Source: Microcaldota archaeon
Lineage (GTDB): Archaea > Micrarchaeota > Micrarchaeia > Micrarchaeales > CABMGC01
DNA: 40,878 nucleotides
Direction of reading: 5' to 3'
NCBI GenBank assembly: GCA_027315135.1
Contig: DAHUYR010000003.1
Span: 1 to 40,878 of the forward strand
Shown: piece after piece, positions 26,725-38,809 of the stretch
How positions within the stretch are numbered: the stretch's first letter is position 1
Layout: every line of letters starts with the position of its first letter
Made by a program: the position numbers and the translations under genes
The notes under the pieces: model-generated
Told to the model about the DNA's origin: nothing
The model's database searches: none
What the model saw: only the letters and a program-made list of their open reading frames with translations

Positions 26725-28173
26725 CTACTTTTTCTTTCCCTCGGGCCTTACTGCAGGGAATAGCATTACCTCTTTCATTGATGGCACGTCTGTAAGCAGC
26801 ATGATTAGCCTGTCCATTCCAATTCCACATCCAGCCGTTGGAGGCATGCCATACTCTATAGCTTCTATAAAGTCCTTGTCTGATGGAGGAGCTTCATCGT
26901 CGCCCTTCTTCCTTTCGGCTTCCTGCTCCTCAAACTTGTTCCTCTGTTCAATAGGGTCTGTAAGTTCCGAGTAGCAATTTGCAACCTCCATGCCGTTTAT
27001 GTACAGTTCAAACCTTTCACTGAGTAATTTGTTTCCGCGCTTGTCCTTAGTAAGCGGACACATGTACGCCGGAAAGTCGACTATGAATGTAGGATGTATA
27101 AGTGTTGGCTTAATGTACTTGTCGAATAGCGAATCAGCAACATGGTAATTGTTCAGTATCTTTGTGTCAAGCTTCTCCGTCTTTGCAATCCTCTTTGCTT
27201 CGTCGTCGGTCATCTTTGATATGTCTATTCCGGAGAGTTTCTTCAGCTCTTCTACCCAGTATATCCTCTTGAACTTTGGTTTGAAGCTGATTTCCTTGGA
27301 CTGGTATTGCACCGTGTATGAACCATGAATATGCTGTGCCAGGCCTGAAAGCAGCTCCTCCATGAGTGCCATGAAATCCTCGTAATCCTTGTATGCTTCG
27401 TAGAATTCAAGCATGGTGAATTCCGGATTATGGGAGGAGTCTATATCCTCGTTCCTGAAGTCTTTTGCAAATTCATATACCTTCTCAAAGCCTCCTATTA
27501 TCAGCCTTTTAAGGTAGAGCTCGTTCGCAACCCTTAGATAGAAATCAGATTCAAGTGAATTGTAATAAGTGGTAAACGGCTTTGCGTTCGCACCGCCGTA
27601 AGTAGGCTGTAGTATTGGTGTCTCAAACTCAAGATATCCTCTGTTGTTAAAGAAATCCCGCACATAGTTGATGACCTTTGTCCTTGTGGTGAAGATCTTT
27701 CTTATGTCGGGGTTCATTATCAGGTCAAGATATCTTTTCCTGTACCTCAACTCAGTGTCGCTTATGCCGTGGAACTTGTCCGGCAGCGTCCTTAAGGATT
27801 TTGATAGCAGAGTTGCAGTCTTTGCCTCTATGCTTATCTCTCCCCGCGTACTCTTGATTACTTTGCCTTCCACTCCGAGAATGTCGCCTATATCTATAGA
27901 CTGCAACATGTCTGCTGATCTCTTGTCTACAATGTCTTCGCGTATTATCGTCTGCAGCTTTCCCGACTGGTCAAGCAGGTCCATGAATATGATCTTGCCC
28001 ATCTTCCTCAGGCGCATTATTCTTCCTGCTACGCTTGCCTCCTTTCCATCATATTTGTTGAAATCCGAAGTTATCTCGGATGCGTGGTGCGTTATCTTGT
28101 ATGAATAAGGGTATGGATTTGTGCCTTTTGCAATCAGTTCTTCGATTTTTTTCACTTTTGCTTCTTCTGCCAT
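26725..28173 (-). CDS. lysS: Lysyl-tRNA synthetase, class II
   Basis: FRNEDIDSSHNPEFTMLEFYEAY, GCGIGMDRLIMLLTDVPSMKEVMLFP. Confidence 0.95.
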   Translation of the reverse strand: MAEEAKVKKIEELIAKGTNPYPYSYKITHHASEITSDFNKYDGKEASVAGRIMRLRKMGKIIFMDLLDQSGKLQTIIREDIVDKRSADMLQSIDIGDILGVEGKVIKSTRGEISIEAKTATLLSKSLRTLPDKFHGISDTELRYRKRYLDLIMNPDIRKIFTTRTKVINYVRDFFNNRGYLEFETPILQPTYGGANAKPFTTYYNSLESDFYLRVANELYLKRLIIGGFEKVYEFAKDFRNEDIDSSHNPEFTMLEFYEAYKDYEDFMALMEELLSGLAQHIHGSYTVQYQSKEISFKPKFKRIYWVEELKKLSGIDISKMTDDEAKRIAKTEKLDTKILNNYHVADSLFDKYIKPTLIHPTFIVDFPAYMCPLTKDKRGNKLLSERFELYINGMEVANCYSELTDPIEQRNKFEEQEAERKKGDDEAPPSDKDFIEAIEYGMPPTAGCGIGMDRLIMLLTDVPSMKEVMLFPAVRPEGKKK

Positions 28174-28240
28174 CTAAACACTTTTACATGCGTCATATAC
28201 AGCTTATAAGTTATACAAATACAGGATTGCTTTTTATAGA

Positions 28241-28987
28241 TTATCTATCAAAGTTCCATTCATCGTTTCTGTACACAGTTTCTTCAAGCTCCAGGCTGCG
28301 CCCTTTTTCCTCATCTGTAAGCGGCTTTTCCTGCCATGCTCTCCCCATGGTGAAGCTGCTGAAGAGCGCTTCCCTCAATTCATTTATGCTAGCGTGTGAA
28401 TTTGATTGTACGTCAGTTATTCTCTCTGCTGCGCTTTTTACCATGTCTTCAGATATTTCGTTATTGCTGACTTTGATTACGGAGAGTATCTTCCTTATGT
28501 CTACCTTATAAAATATGGTGCCTTGCAGAAGAACGGCACCCTCCCTTCTTGTCTGTGTGTTTTCCGATATCACCTTTCCATCAACCAACAGGTCGTTTAT
28601 AGGAGACGGTTCTGCTCTCACTCCCAGGCTGCTCAGTGCGTCTCTTATGGCTGATGTGGAATACGCATAGCATCTCTGTATGCCTTCTGGCAGCTCCCCC
28701 TCCTTTGCAATAATGCTGTATGATATTACGCCTTCCGCATTGTGATATGCGACTCCGCCGCCAGTTATCCTTCTTGCAACGTCAACTCCAAGAAACCTGC
28801 ATCGCTCTAGGTTTATCTCCTTTTGCATTTTCTGAAATCTGCCTACGGAGACTGCGCTCGGTTTCCATGAATAGAGTCTGAGTACCATGTAGGAGTTGCC
28901 CTTTGCTACAGATTCGAGTAATGCATGGTCTGTGGCAATGTTTGCATAAGCAGAATTTACAGAGTAAGGAATGGTTCTCAGTTCCAC
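28241..28987 (-). CDS. lplA: Lipoate-protein ligase A catalytic subunit
   Basis: DVARRITGGGVAYHNAEGVISYSI and SPINDLLVDGKVISENTQTRREGAVLLQGTI. GTG start at 28987 sits 1 nt after the stop of the upstream gene. Confidence 0.88.
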   Translation of the reverse strand: MELRTIPYSVNSAYANIATDHALLESVAKGNSYMVLRLYSWKPSAVSVGRFQKMQKEINLERCRFLGVDVARRITGGGVAYHNAEGVISYSIIAKEGELPEGIQRCYAYSTSAIRDALSSLGVRAEPSPINDLLVDGKVISENTQTRREGAVLLQGTIFYKVDIRKILSVIKVSNNEISEDMVKSAAERITDVQSNSHASINELREALFSSFTMGRAWQEKPLTDEEKGRSLELEETVYRNDEWNFDR

Positions 28988-28988
28988 G

Positions 28989-29282
28989 TCAAGACACCTT
29001 TTTCGCTGTTGCTTCCCTGATTGCCGCAACTATGCTCTTTGCAGATATGCCGATGAGTTTTGCTTTGTGCGACTCGGTAACGTTGTTTATTATGTCCCTT
29101 AGCTCCATGTCATTCATCGAAAGCGGAACGCCTGCCATGGCCTTTTCCATCTCCATTATGCAGCTCTCCGGATGTATGAAGAAGTCTCCAGTTATCATCA
29201 ATCGTTCTATCCTGTCCGTGTATACTATGTCAACGCAGACAAGCCGCTCCCCAAGAATCTTCTTCTCAGCATAGCCTTCCAT
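28989..29282 (-). CDS. lplB: Lipoate-protein ligase accessory (C-terminal) subunit, LplB-like
   Basis: ITGDFFIHPESCIMEMEKAMAGVPLS resembles the separate C-terminal lipoate ligase subunit described in Thermoplasma; directly upstream of lplA. Confidence 0.8.
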   Translation of the reverse strand: MEGYAEKKILGERLVCVDIVYTDRIERLMITGDFFIHPESCIMEMEKAMAGVPLSMNDMELRDIINNVTESHKAKLIGISAKSIVAAIREATAKKVS

Positions 29283-29409
29283 ATGTAATGAAGGTCAAAG
29301 CGCAAAATATATAAATAAGTCCATACAATATGATTGCAGTAAATATACCCTTAATTTCAAGTATGTTTATTGCGCTGCCTTTGCGCATATAATATTACAG
29401 GATGTGAAA

Positions 29410-29856
29410 ATGTATTTTATAGTAAGAGTAACTGCGTCGCAGGAGAAGATAACTGCAGATATACTGCAGAACAAGTCAAAGGGAAAGGACAACGGAATAT
29501 ACTCCATAATCATACCGCAAGGTATGCGTGGCTATATAATAATAGAGGCGCAGGATGAGGTAGCCTGCAGGGATTTGATACTTAATGAACCTCATGTAAA
29601 GGGAATGCTGCCTAAACCGGTGAGTGAAGAAGAGATAGGCAAGATACTGACGAAGAAACAGCAGTCGCAGGACATATCTCCGAATGATCTGGTTGAGTTC
29701 TTTGCCGGGCCGTTCAAGGGCTACAAGGCAAAGGTAATAAATACTGACCCGTCAAAAGATGAGATTACAGTAGAGCTTATGGATGTCGCTGTGCCGATAC
29801 CTGTGACAACGAAGTCGAACATGGCCCGCGTCATAGAGAAGGCAGAAAAGGTGTAG
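29410..29856 (+). CDS. spt5: Transcription elongation factor Spt5 (NusG-like NGN + KOW)
   Basis: MYFIVRVTASQEKITADIL..., KOW DLVEFFAGPFKGYKAKVINTD. Confidence 0.92.
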   Translation: MYFIVRVTASQEKITADILQNKSKGKDNGIYSIIIPQGMRGYIIIEAQDEVACRDLILNEPHVKGMLPKPVSEEEIGKILTKKQQSQDISPNDLVEFFAGPFKGYKAKVINTDPSKDEITVELMDVAVPIPVTTKSNMARVIEKAEKV

Positions 29857-29858
29857 AT

Positions 29859-30326
29859 ATGGCAGATGCTATAATAAATGGATTAATAGAAGGAGGAAAG
29901 GCTACAAACGGTGCCCCGTTCGGCCCAGCCCTTGGCCCTCTTGGAGTGAACGTTGCAGCTATAATAGACGAGATAAACAAGAAGACAGCTGTATATGAAG
30001 GGATAAAGGTACCTGTAAAGGTGATAGTTAATCCTTCAACAAAGAAGTATACCGTTGAGGTTGGAGCTCCGCCTACAAGCGCGCTCATACTGAAGGAGAT
30101 AGGAATACAGAAAGGCGCAAAGACCAAGGATGAGATTGCAGGCAATATAACACTTGAACAGATAAAGAAGGTTGCCAAGGCAAAAGAGTCAAAGATGTAT
30201 GGCAATACTTTGAAGGATAGGATGAATCAGATCCTCGGTACGTGCAAGTCGATGAATGTCACTTGCGAAGGGATAAGCGCAAAGGAGATGATTGCAAAGA
30301 TAAAGAGCGGCGATGTCAAAGTATAA
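29859..30326 (+). CDS. rpl11: 50S ribosomal protein L11
   Basis: PFGPALGPLGVNVAAIIDEINKKT, ILGTCKSMNVTCEG. Confidence 0.95.
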   Translation: MADAIINGLIEGGKATNGAPFGPALGPLGVNVAAIIDEINKKTAVYEGIKVPVKVIVNPSTKKYTVEVGAPPTSALILKEIGIQKGAKTKDEIAGNITLEQIKKVAKAKESKMYGNTLKDRMNQILGTCKSMNVTCEGISAKEMIAKIKSGDVKV

Positions 30327-30448
30327 CTTCGCATTGTTCTCTTATCCTTTTCAGCCTTTTCAGAAATAGAATTTTAGTCTAATTCTAGTTTTAATCTTGG
30401 TTCGGGTGGAGAAAATGACAAAGCCCAAGCTAAACATCTAATTATAAT

Positions 30449-30563
30449 GCCAAACAGCAATATGCTTTCCCACTCTTCCGAGCAGTATGTCATATCGTGA
30501 ACAGGCTTAGCTTCCGAGTTCGGGATGGGTTCGGGCGTTTCCCTATTCCTATGGCCGTTTGAC
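30449..30563 (-). rRNA. 5S rRNA
   Basis: Minus strand GUCAAACGGCCAUAGGAAUAGGGAAACGCCCGAACCCAUCCCGAACUCGGAAGCUAAGCC...; termini pair GUCAAAC/GUUUGGC. Confidence 0.93.
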
Positions 30564-30698
30564 AGCAATAATAGAGATAATAAAGTATATAAAATTTACT
30601 ATTAGGTGCTTTACGTTAATCTTAGTGTGTATTCTTACTAGAAGGTTAGAGAGCTGGCAATTGCGACAACCAATAGCATGATGAGCTGAAATACTGGT

Positions 30699-31586
30699 TT
30701 AGCCGAATATGTTGACTGGCGACTTTATCGTGCCGTTGTATGGCTTGCTCCCTATCGTTAACAGCTCAGGACCTATGCCTCCACCACAAGGTCCGTCAAG
30801 GTTTATCCAGTAAGTCCCATAAGTTGCATTTGCAGCTATTTTCACGTATGTAGTTACATTTATCGTGCTGTTTGCAGCATAGAAGGTCTTCGGATTGAAG
30901 GTTATCTTTACACCCGGATATACTCCGCTTATGCTGCTGTTGTACCTTACCATATAATAATGGGACCTTGTGCTGTTATAGTTCGACGGTTCCTTAAGGA
31001 CGTTTGTTATGTTCTCGGTTAATAGGAATCTTCCTGAAGAGTTTCTACCAATAACATAATCGGTTACGTTTCGCGTTGCATTGCCAACAGTATAATTAAT
31101 AGTATATGCAGAGAATCCACTTGCATTTTCTATGCGCCCATTTATCCCGTAGCTAAGGAAGATACATGAAACAAATGTAGATAATGATCCGGGAGTGGCT
31201 ATAACATTGGATGAAGCGTTGAAATAGGCTGCAGTGGTTACCTGAGCAGTAGTCAATGTTGTTTTGTTGTATGCGCTAGGTCCATTCTGATGGGCAGTAT
31301 TTGCTGAGTAAAATATTATCGCGTATGCTATTATCCCGATGATTATTATGACACCAATTGCCCTTGAAAGCATTGCAGAGTGATTAGGAGTTGTTTTGTA
31401 ATATTTAAGCTTCTTGTAGTACTCAGAGTCTATCTTCTCAACAGCATTTATTCTGGTAAGTTCGTCTACATGCTGACTTATTGTTGCTTTTGAGAGTCTA
31501 AGTTCCTTGCTTAATTCAGTAATTGTCATCTTCCTGTTTTCGAGTAATTCAAGGATCTTCTTCTTTGTCTCAAGAGTTTTGCTCAA
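30699..31586 (-). CDS. Membrane-anchored winged-helix (ArsR/MarR-like) protein with extracytoplasmic domain
   Basis: N-terminal HTH (KKKILELLENRKMTITELSKELRLSKATISQHVDELTRINAVEKI), one TM (AIGVIIIIGIIAYAIIFYSA), then a roughly 200-aa N/T-rich domain. Confidence 0.75.
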   Translation of the reverse strand: MSKTLETKKKILELLENRKMTITELSKELRLSKATISQHVDELTRINAVEKIDSEYYKKLKYYKTTPNHSAMLSRAIGVIIIIGIIAYAIIFYSANTAHQNGPSAYNKTTLTTAQVTTAAYFNASSNVIATPGSLSTFVSCIFLSYGINGRIENASGFSAYTINYTVGNATRNVTDYVIGRNSSGRFLLTENITNVLKEPSNYNSTRSHYYMVRYNSSISGVYPGVKITFNPKTFYAANSTINVTTYVKIAANATYGTYWINLDGPCGGGIGPELLTIGSKPYNGTIKSPVNIFG

Positions 31587-31648
31587 ATAATCACAATTAA
31601 GGATTGTGAGTTATAATTTAAACCACTTTCTGAAATGTTAGGTTTTTG

Positions 31649-32257
31649 TTAGGTTCTATCTCTGAGAATTTTTCTGACAGCAGCCATGAGTTCGATAAAC
31701 TCGCCTGTCTGTGGAATTCTTGATAAGTATGGTTCTACCTTCCTTAATGCTTCTCTTGCAGCATCGATTTCGCCTATAGGAATCTGTACGGCACAGATTC
31801 CCTCTTTCTGAGGAGGTTGTACATTTTCGTCCTTTAGGTATGCGACTCTTGCAGTGCGAGACAGCCTGTATTCTGCATTCAGGTAAAGCTTAACTTTTCC
31901 TGAATCGTTTTTGTAGCAGCCGACTATCACCTGCCCGATGCCTGCATAATGGACTGCCTGCTGCTCTTCTGGAAGCAGCATAAATTCACGCGAACTTACT
32001 GGAGCAAAGGAGCCGTCTTCGCATAACCTGAATGTTCCTGTACGCGATGAACTTTTGTCCGCAGTCCATATGTCTTTTACTTTGCAAAGCTCTTCCCTGA
32101 AATCAGCATTGTGAAAATACCTAAGTGCAATATCGTTTGCAGATGCCTGCCTGCAACCTGCCGGAATCTCCCTTGGAATGTCGTCGGCAAGAACTGCCTT
32201 GGTCGAATATAATATTGGGGCTGAGTATGTCCTAACAGCCTGTATTGTTTTTTCCAT
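31649..32257 (-). CDS. Hypothetical protein, possible paralogue of the 38108-38635 product
   Basis: 202-aa ORF. Segments GCRQASANDIALRYF and IVGCYKNDSG resemble the pattern GLRPATYQEILSRAY and LFLVYTDRLA in the other protein. Confidence 0.65.
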   Translation of the reverse strand: MEKTIQAVRTYSAPILYSTKAVLADDIPREIPAGCRQASANDIALRYFHNADFREELCKVKDIWTADKSSSRTGTFRLCEDGSFAPVSSREFMLLPEEQQAVHYAGIGQVIVGCYKNDSGKVKLYLNAEYRLSRTARVAYLKDENVQPPQKEGICAVQIPIGEIDAAREALRKVEPYLSRIPQTGEFIELMAAVRKILRDRT

Positions 32258-32365
32258 AATAACAACAGCGTGTGTTCAAAATCACAAGTAAGAGATAATA
32301 TCGGACTGATTTATAAGGTTAATCTGCAGACTGCAGCGTCTCTGAAGTATCAGGAAGATATGGCA

Positions 32366-33565
32366 TCAATATCTTTTCCTGTTTTTGTCGTAACGCGGCA
32401 CTAGTACTAGGAGCTGTCTTGCGACAACCTGATCCGGTCTCCTGTATATCAACTGCCCTGGCCTTACATGAGAGAACCATACTCTTGAATATCCCAGTTC
32501 TTTTATATTGTCGACTATTGGAAGCTGTATCAAGCCTTTGCGAGTATTCCACATTGGGACAGCTATGCAGCATCGTGATTCTGGGCGCAGCTGCGGTCTC
32601 AAATTTACCAGAAAGTTCTCCACTATTCTGTCGCACTCCTTTACTATATTTTCTAATTCATGAGGTTTAGGCAGGCTGTGCAACGGAGGACCCAAATATG
32701 TCTCTGAGACAACTTTTTCAGGCATGGGTTTCCATGTGCTAGTAGTTGCGTCTGCGCACATGACGTTTGCTTGAGCTGTATCTACATTAAACTCTTTAGA
32801 TAGCCATGAGAGGTTTTCCTTAGTCATTGATACCATTTTTGGATTGATATCGCTGCCGGTTACCACTGCACCTGTAAGTGCGGCTTCCATGAGTACAACG
32901 CCTGTTCCGCAGAACGGATCTAGAACCGTGGTGTCTCTTTTTACAGAGCCAAGATTCAACATTATTTGCGCCAGCTTTGGAGGTAGCATGCCTGTAACTA
33001 TATCCCTTCCAGGCCTGTCATAGTCCCTCTTTGAATAGCTCGTTATGTTCTGCACTGATATTGTCCTTGCTATGCATGTCTCACGTTCATCTCCTGCTAT
33101 TATGAACTCGCTTCCTGAAGGACCCATAAGTTTGTTATGCTGCACCTGTGCGCTGTTCAGTACAGTTCCTTTTGGTGATATCACTCTTGTAGAGATGTGT
33201 TTCTTCTCGAGCCTGTCCTTGAACTTGAATAACAGGTCGCGGACTGCTTTCTCATCTGCACCTACATTATAGGCACTTATGCCTATGTTCAGCTTGTGGT
33301 CCGTATTGCCGGTTTTTGGTATCGCGTGCCTTTCCAGTATCTCCATCACTTCCCTTTCCATCAGATGGAGCTCTGTCTGGCGGATTATGGCGATGACCTC
33401 GCCAATCTTTATCGTTCCTCCAAGGTTTTCCTGTTTTATTGCCTTGTCATTCCCCCTCGTTATGGCAAATCCCTTGCCGAACGGGCGTACTAGATCTGGC
33501 CCTAGTATTGACTCGAGCTCTGCAATTCCCAGATAAGGCTGCCTGCCAAGGACACATAGACGCAT
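32366..33565 (-). CDS. tRNA (guanine-10-N2)-methyltransferase-like protein (THUMP + Rossmann MTase)
   Basis: DTTVLDPFCGTGVVLMEAALTGAVVTGSDINPKMV, YLGPPL. Start at ATG 33565; the ORF-track start would run into tRNA-Lys. Confidence 0.82.
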   Translation of the reverse strand: MRLCVLGRQPYLGIAELESILGPDLVRPFGKGFAITRGNDKAIKQENLGGTIKIGEVIAIIRQTELHLMEREVMEILERHAIPKTGNTDHKLNIGISAYNVGADEKAVRDLLFKFKDRLEKKHISTRVISPKGTVLNSAQVQHNKLMGPSGSEFIIAGDERETCIARTISVQNITSYSKRDYDRPGRDIVTGMLPPKLAQIMLNLGSVKRDTTVLDPFCGTGVVLMEAALTGAVVTGSDINPKMVSMTKENLSWLSKEFNVDTAQANVMCADATTSTWKPMPEKVVSETYLGPPLHSLPKPHELENIVKECDRIVENFLVNLRPQLRPESRCCIAVPMWNTRKGLIQLPIVDNIKELGYSRVWFSHVRPGQLIYRRPDQVVARQLLVLVPRYDKNRKRY

Positions 33566-33591
33566 ATTGATACTACCCTGATTAATTCCGA

Positions 33592-33666
33592 CGGGCCCGG
33601 TGGGATTTGAACCCACGACTTAAAGGTTAAAAGCCTTCCACTCTAGCCAAACTGAGTTACGGACCC
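33592..33666 (-). tRNA. tRNA-Lys(UUU)
   Basis: GGGUCCG/CGGGCCC acceptor, G73, anticodon loop CUUUUAA, T-arm GUGGG-UUCAAAU-CCCAC. Confidence 0.95.
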
Positions 33667-33729
33667 GCGTGAATAATATGAATAGAAAGTAATAAATATG
33701 TAAAATGGATTATCATGTTGGTAATAATA

Positions 33730-33861
33730 ATGGTGGACGAGCACGTAAAAATGTACGGCAAGGAATTCCATGAAGTAGAGTTTCTTGAAATAAAATGCCC
33801 TATGTGCAAAGGAAGGGTGGATGAGTTCGGCTACTGCAACTGCGGAACCGGAGATTCATAA
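33730..33861 (+). CDS. 43-aa Cys-rich (zinc-ribbon-like) miniprotein
   Basis: MVDEHVKMYGKEFHEVEFLEIKCPMCKGRVDEFGYCNCGTGDS; CxxC...CxC; fits the gap between tRNA-Lys and the oxidoreductase gene. Confidence 0.55.
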   Translation: MVDEHVKMYGKEFHEVEFLEIKCPMCKGRVDEFGYCNCGTGDS

Positions 33862-33862
33862 T

Positions 33863-36641
<2,779 letters not shown>

Positions 36642-36720
36642 TAATATACTATAGATTAGATTGTTTGGATTAAATATTTATCGCTATCTTATGCGGAAAT
36701 GAATAAAAGAATGACCTTTA

Positions 36721-37866
36721 TCATCTGTCTTTGAAATCAGGAGAATATCTGTAATCCAGCATATCGAGCAGGTGTCTTGTTGGGGTTCTTCCGAGGCCAC
36801 GGGCTGATTGATAAAGTAAGCCTTTCAGCAGATTGTCCATGTCCTCAGGAATAAAGGTTACAGCATTTTCCACATCTATTTCGTTTCTGGTTTTCCTGCC
36901 TATAATGAGCTCCCCGGAAACGTTAGTGCATATACTATAGCCGCCACCGAAGGAAGATGGAAGGAAGTGGGCAAAGCTCCCATCAGGTATCTTATTGTCC
37001 TTGATGATAGGCACAGGAGTGTCCCATGATCTGAACAATACAGGCAGTACTCCATAGTCTTTTTCTATATATGCATATTGCTTCATTCCCATGTTCCTAG
37101 CAGAGGTCGTGACGTATTGCGTAGCGCTGATTGCTCCCTTTTCAAGAATCTCTGGCTGTAGCCCCATCTGGTCTATGTACTTTAATACAGAAAGAAGAAG
37201 GTAGCCTTCTGTAGAATGATCAGCTTCCACAACTTTCTTATCTGCAATGCCCAGCCGCCTGTAGTGCACCCTTGCTCCGAAAGGATTTACAGCAGAATAC
37301 GGAGTTCTGTCCTGCTGCAATATGCGCAGTTCCCCTGCACCGTCGCTCGTCACCACGCTCGATATTGTCCGTTTATCGCTTCGTAAAGTGCTCCACGGAA
37401 GCCCATGCTTCCAGCCATTGGACTTTGAGACTACTTCTAGTGCCGCCCCTACTGTGCCGGTAAATTCGAAGAGGCTGTCAAAGTTAAATTTCTTGTAATT
37501 AAACAGGTCGGTGTCCTGCAGAACTACAAGATTCCTTATGCCACTCATGATGTAGAAATCATCAGCTGTTGCTCTTTCCTTCTGTTTTCCATCCGCGCGT
37601 GTTATTTCCCAGTAGAAGCTTTCCCCTCTCGCTGCTCTATACAGCAATTGCTTGTACTCCTCTCTTTCGCGCTTGTCAAGACTTCTCAATAAGCCGTCGC
37701 CCTCTAATTTACCTACTGCAATTCTTACGGCATCCATAGATACTGCTCCGGTACGCTGCTTTGCAATGTCCTCACCGCTAAGCGCTTCTATTCTTGCAGT
37801 TATTCCTCCTTGGTCTAACTTTCTGAGACCGGATCCGTTAGGATAAACCCAGTATGTTTCCATCAT
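36721..37866 (-). CDS. Hypothetical soluble protein
   Basis: 381-aa ORF with no recognised motif; long and uninterrupted. Confidence 0.65.
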   Translation of the reverse strand: MMETYWVYPNGSGLRKLDQGGITARIEALSGEDIAKQRTGAVSMDAVRIAVGKLEGDGLLRSLDKREREEYKQLLYRAARGESFYWEITRADGKQKERATADDFYIMSGIRNLVVLQDTDLFNYKKFNFDSLFEFTGTVGAALEVVSKSNGWKHGLPWSTLRSDKRTISSVVTSDGAGELRILQQDRTPYSAVNPFGARVHYRRLGIADKKVVEADHSTEGYLLLSVLKYIDQMGLQPEILEKGAISATQYVTTSARNMGMKQYAYIEKDYGVLPVLFRSWDTPVPIIKDNKIPDGSFAHFLPSSFGGGYSICTNVSGELIIGRKTRNEIDVENAVTFIPEDMDNLLKGLLYQSARGLGRTPTRHLLDMLDYRYSPDFKDR

Positions 37867-37981
37867 TGTTATCCCCTAGACAATGTTACTTACGTTTTAT
37901 GCAAGCATCTGTCCCCGTAAGTATATACTTGGAGAAATACTTATAAAATTTGTCTATAGGATGGACATAGGTTTATAACTA

Positions 37982-38071
37982 ATGCATGCGGCGAGCGGAT
38001 TTAGGCTCTTTGATTCTGCCTTATCTGCCGTTACCGGCGTTAAGCGTTACTGCTGGTGTTGGAGATGTTAG
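37982..38071 (+). CDS. Candidate 29-aa Cys/Trp-tailed microprotein
   Basis: ATG-initiated MHAASGFRLFDSALSAVTGVKRYCWCWRC in an otherwise unexplained 240-bp gap; AT-rich ggtttataac upstream. Confidence 0.2.
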   Translation: MHAASGFRLFDSALSAVTGVKRYCWCWRC

Positions 38072-38107
38072 AAAGGAATATTATTACATAAACATAAGAA
38101 AATACTG

Positions 38108-38635
38108 GTGAAGATGAGAACAACATACGGGAATTACAGCAATAAGGGATTTGTAGAAATAGCCCATTCCGGGATATTTAAGATGCAAGTAGATGCAAAC
38201 TGTGTAGAGTCATTGGCATTGCTTAATGAGCATGGATTAAGACCTGCAACCTATCAGGAGATATTGTCAAGAGCTTATGGAACATCTAGGAGGGCGCAGA
38301 GATTCGTTAACAATATTGAAGGGGATGGTTTTTACATAAATAACTGGGGCATGGACATGTCCAAGGAATACTGCACGTTCGACAGAAATGGGAAGCTCAC
38401 ACAGATAAAAGGAGAGATACTTCATGGAGAGTATGGCGTTGATAATACTATCCTTATCTATCCCGGATATATGCCATTGTTGTTCTTAGTATACACAGAT
38501 AGACTTGCAAACCTCAAGGGATACCGTTTTGAGATAGATGGTGAGGCAGGCCCTGCGATGAAGGAATATGCAGTAGTAGGAGTAAAGAACGATGGTAAAC
38601 TGGACGAGATGTTCAAGCTACTGTTGAGAAAATAG
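38108..38635 (+). CDS. Hypothetical protein
   Basis: 175-aa ORF; pattern similarity to the 31649-32257 product. Confidence 0.65.
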   Translation: MKMRTTYGNYSNKGFVEIAHSGIFKMQVDANCVESLALLNEHGLRPATYQEILSRAYGTSRRAQRFVNNIEGDGFYINNWGMDMSKEYCTFDRNGKLTQIKGEILHGEYGVDNTILIYPGYMPLLFLVYTDRLANLKGYRFEIDGEAGPAMKEYAVVGVKNDGKLDEMFKLLLRK

Positions 38636-38809
38636 TGTAATCTGAAGGCAGTTGTGGTAAAGAAAAGCATAATTCCGGAAGCGTATGGGTTCGAATAGAC
38701 AAGTATGAGTCAGGAGTATCTGCACGCCTGCATGGCAGGTATGGCTTGCTGGTCCTCGTTGAGAGTTGTAGAATTTATATAACTTGGTTATGTATACTGT
38801 ATTGTGAGT

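Noticed and set aside
30600-30698. Possible C/D box sRNA (atgatgagctga near 30680)
   Set aside because: C-like and D-like boxes are adjacent with no guide-length spacer and no terminal stem.
38705-38782. 25-aa ORF MSQEYLHACMAGMACWSSLRVVEFI upstream of sod
   Set aside because: No clear ribosome-binding site and overlaps the likely sod promoter (atttatataac); too weak to call.
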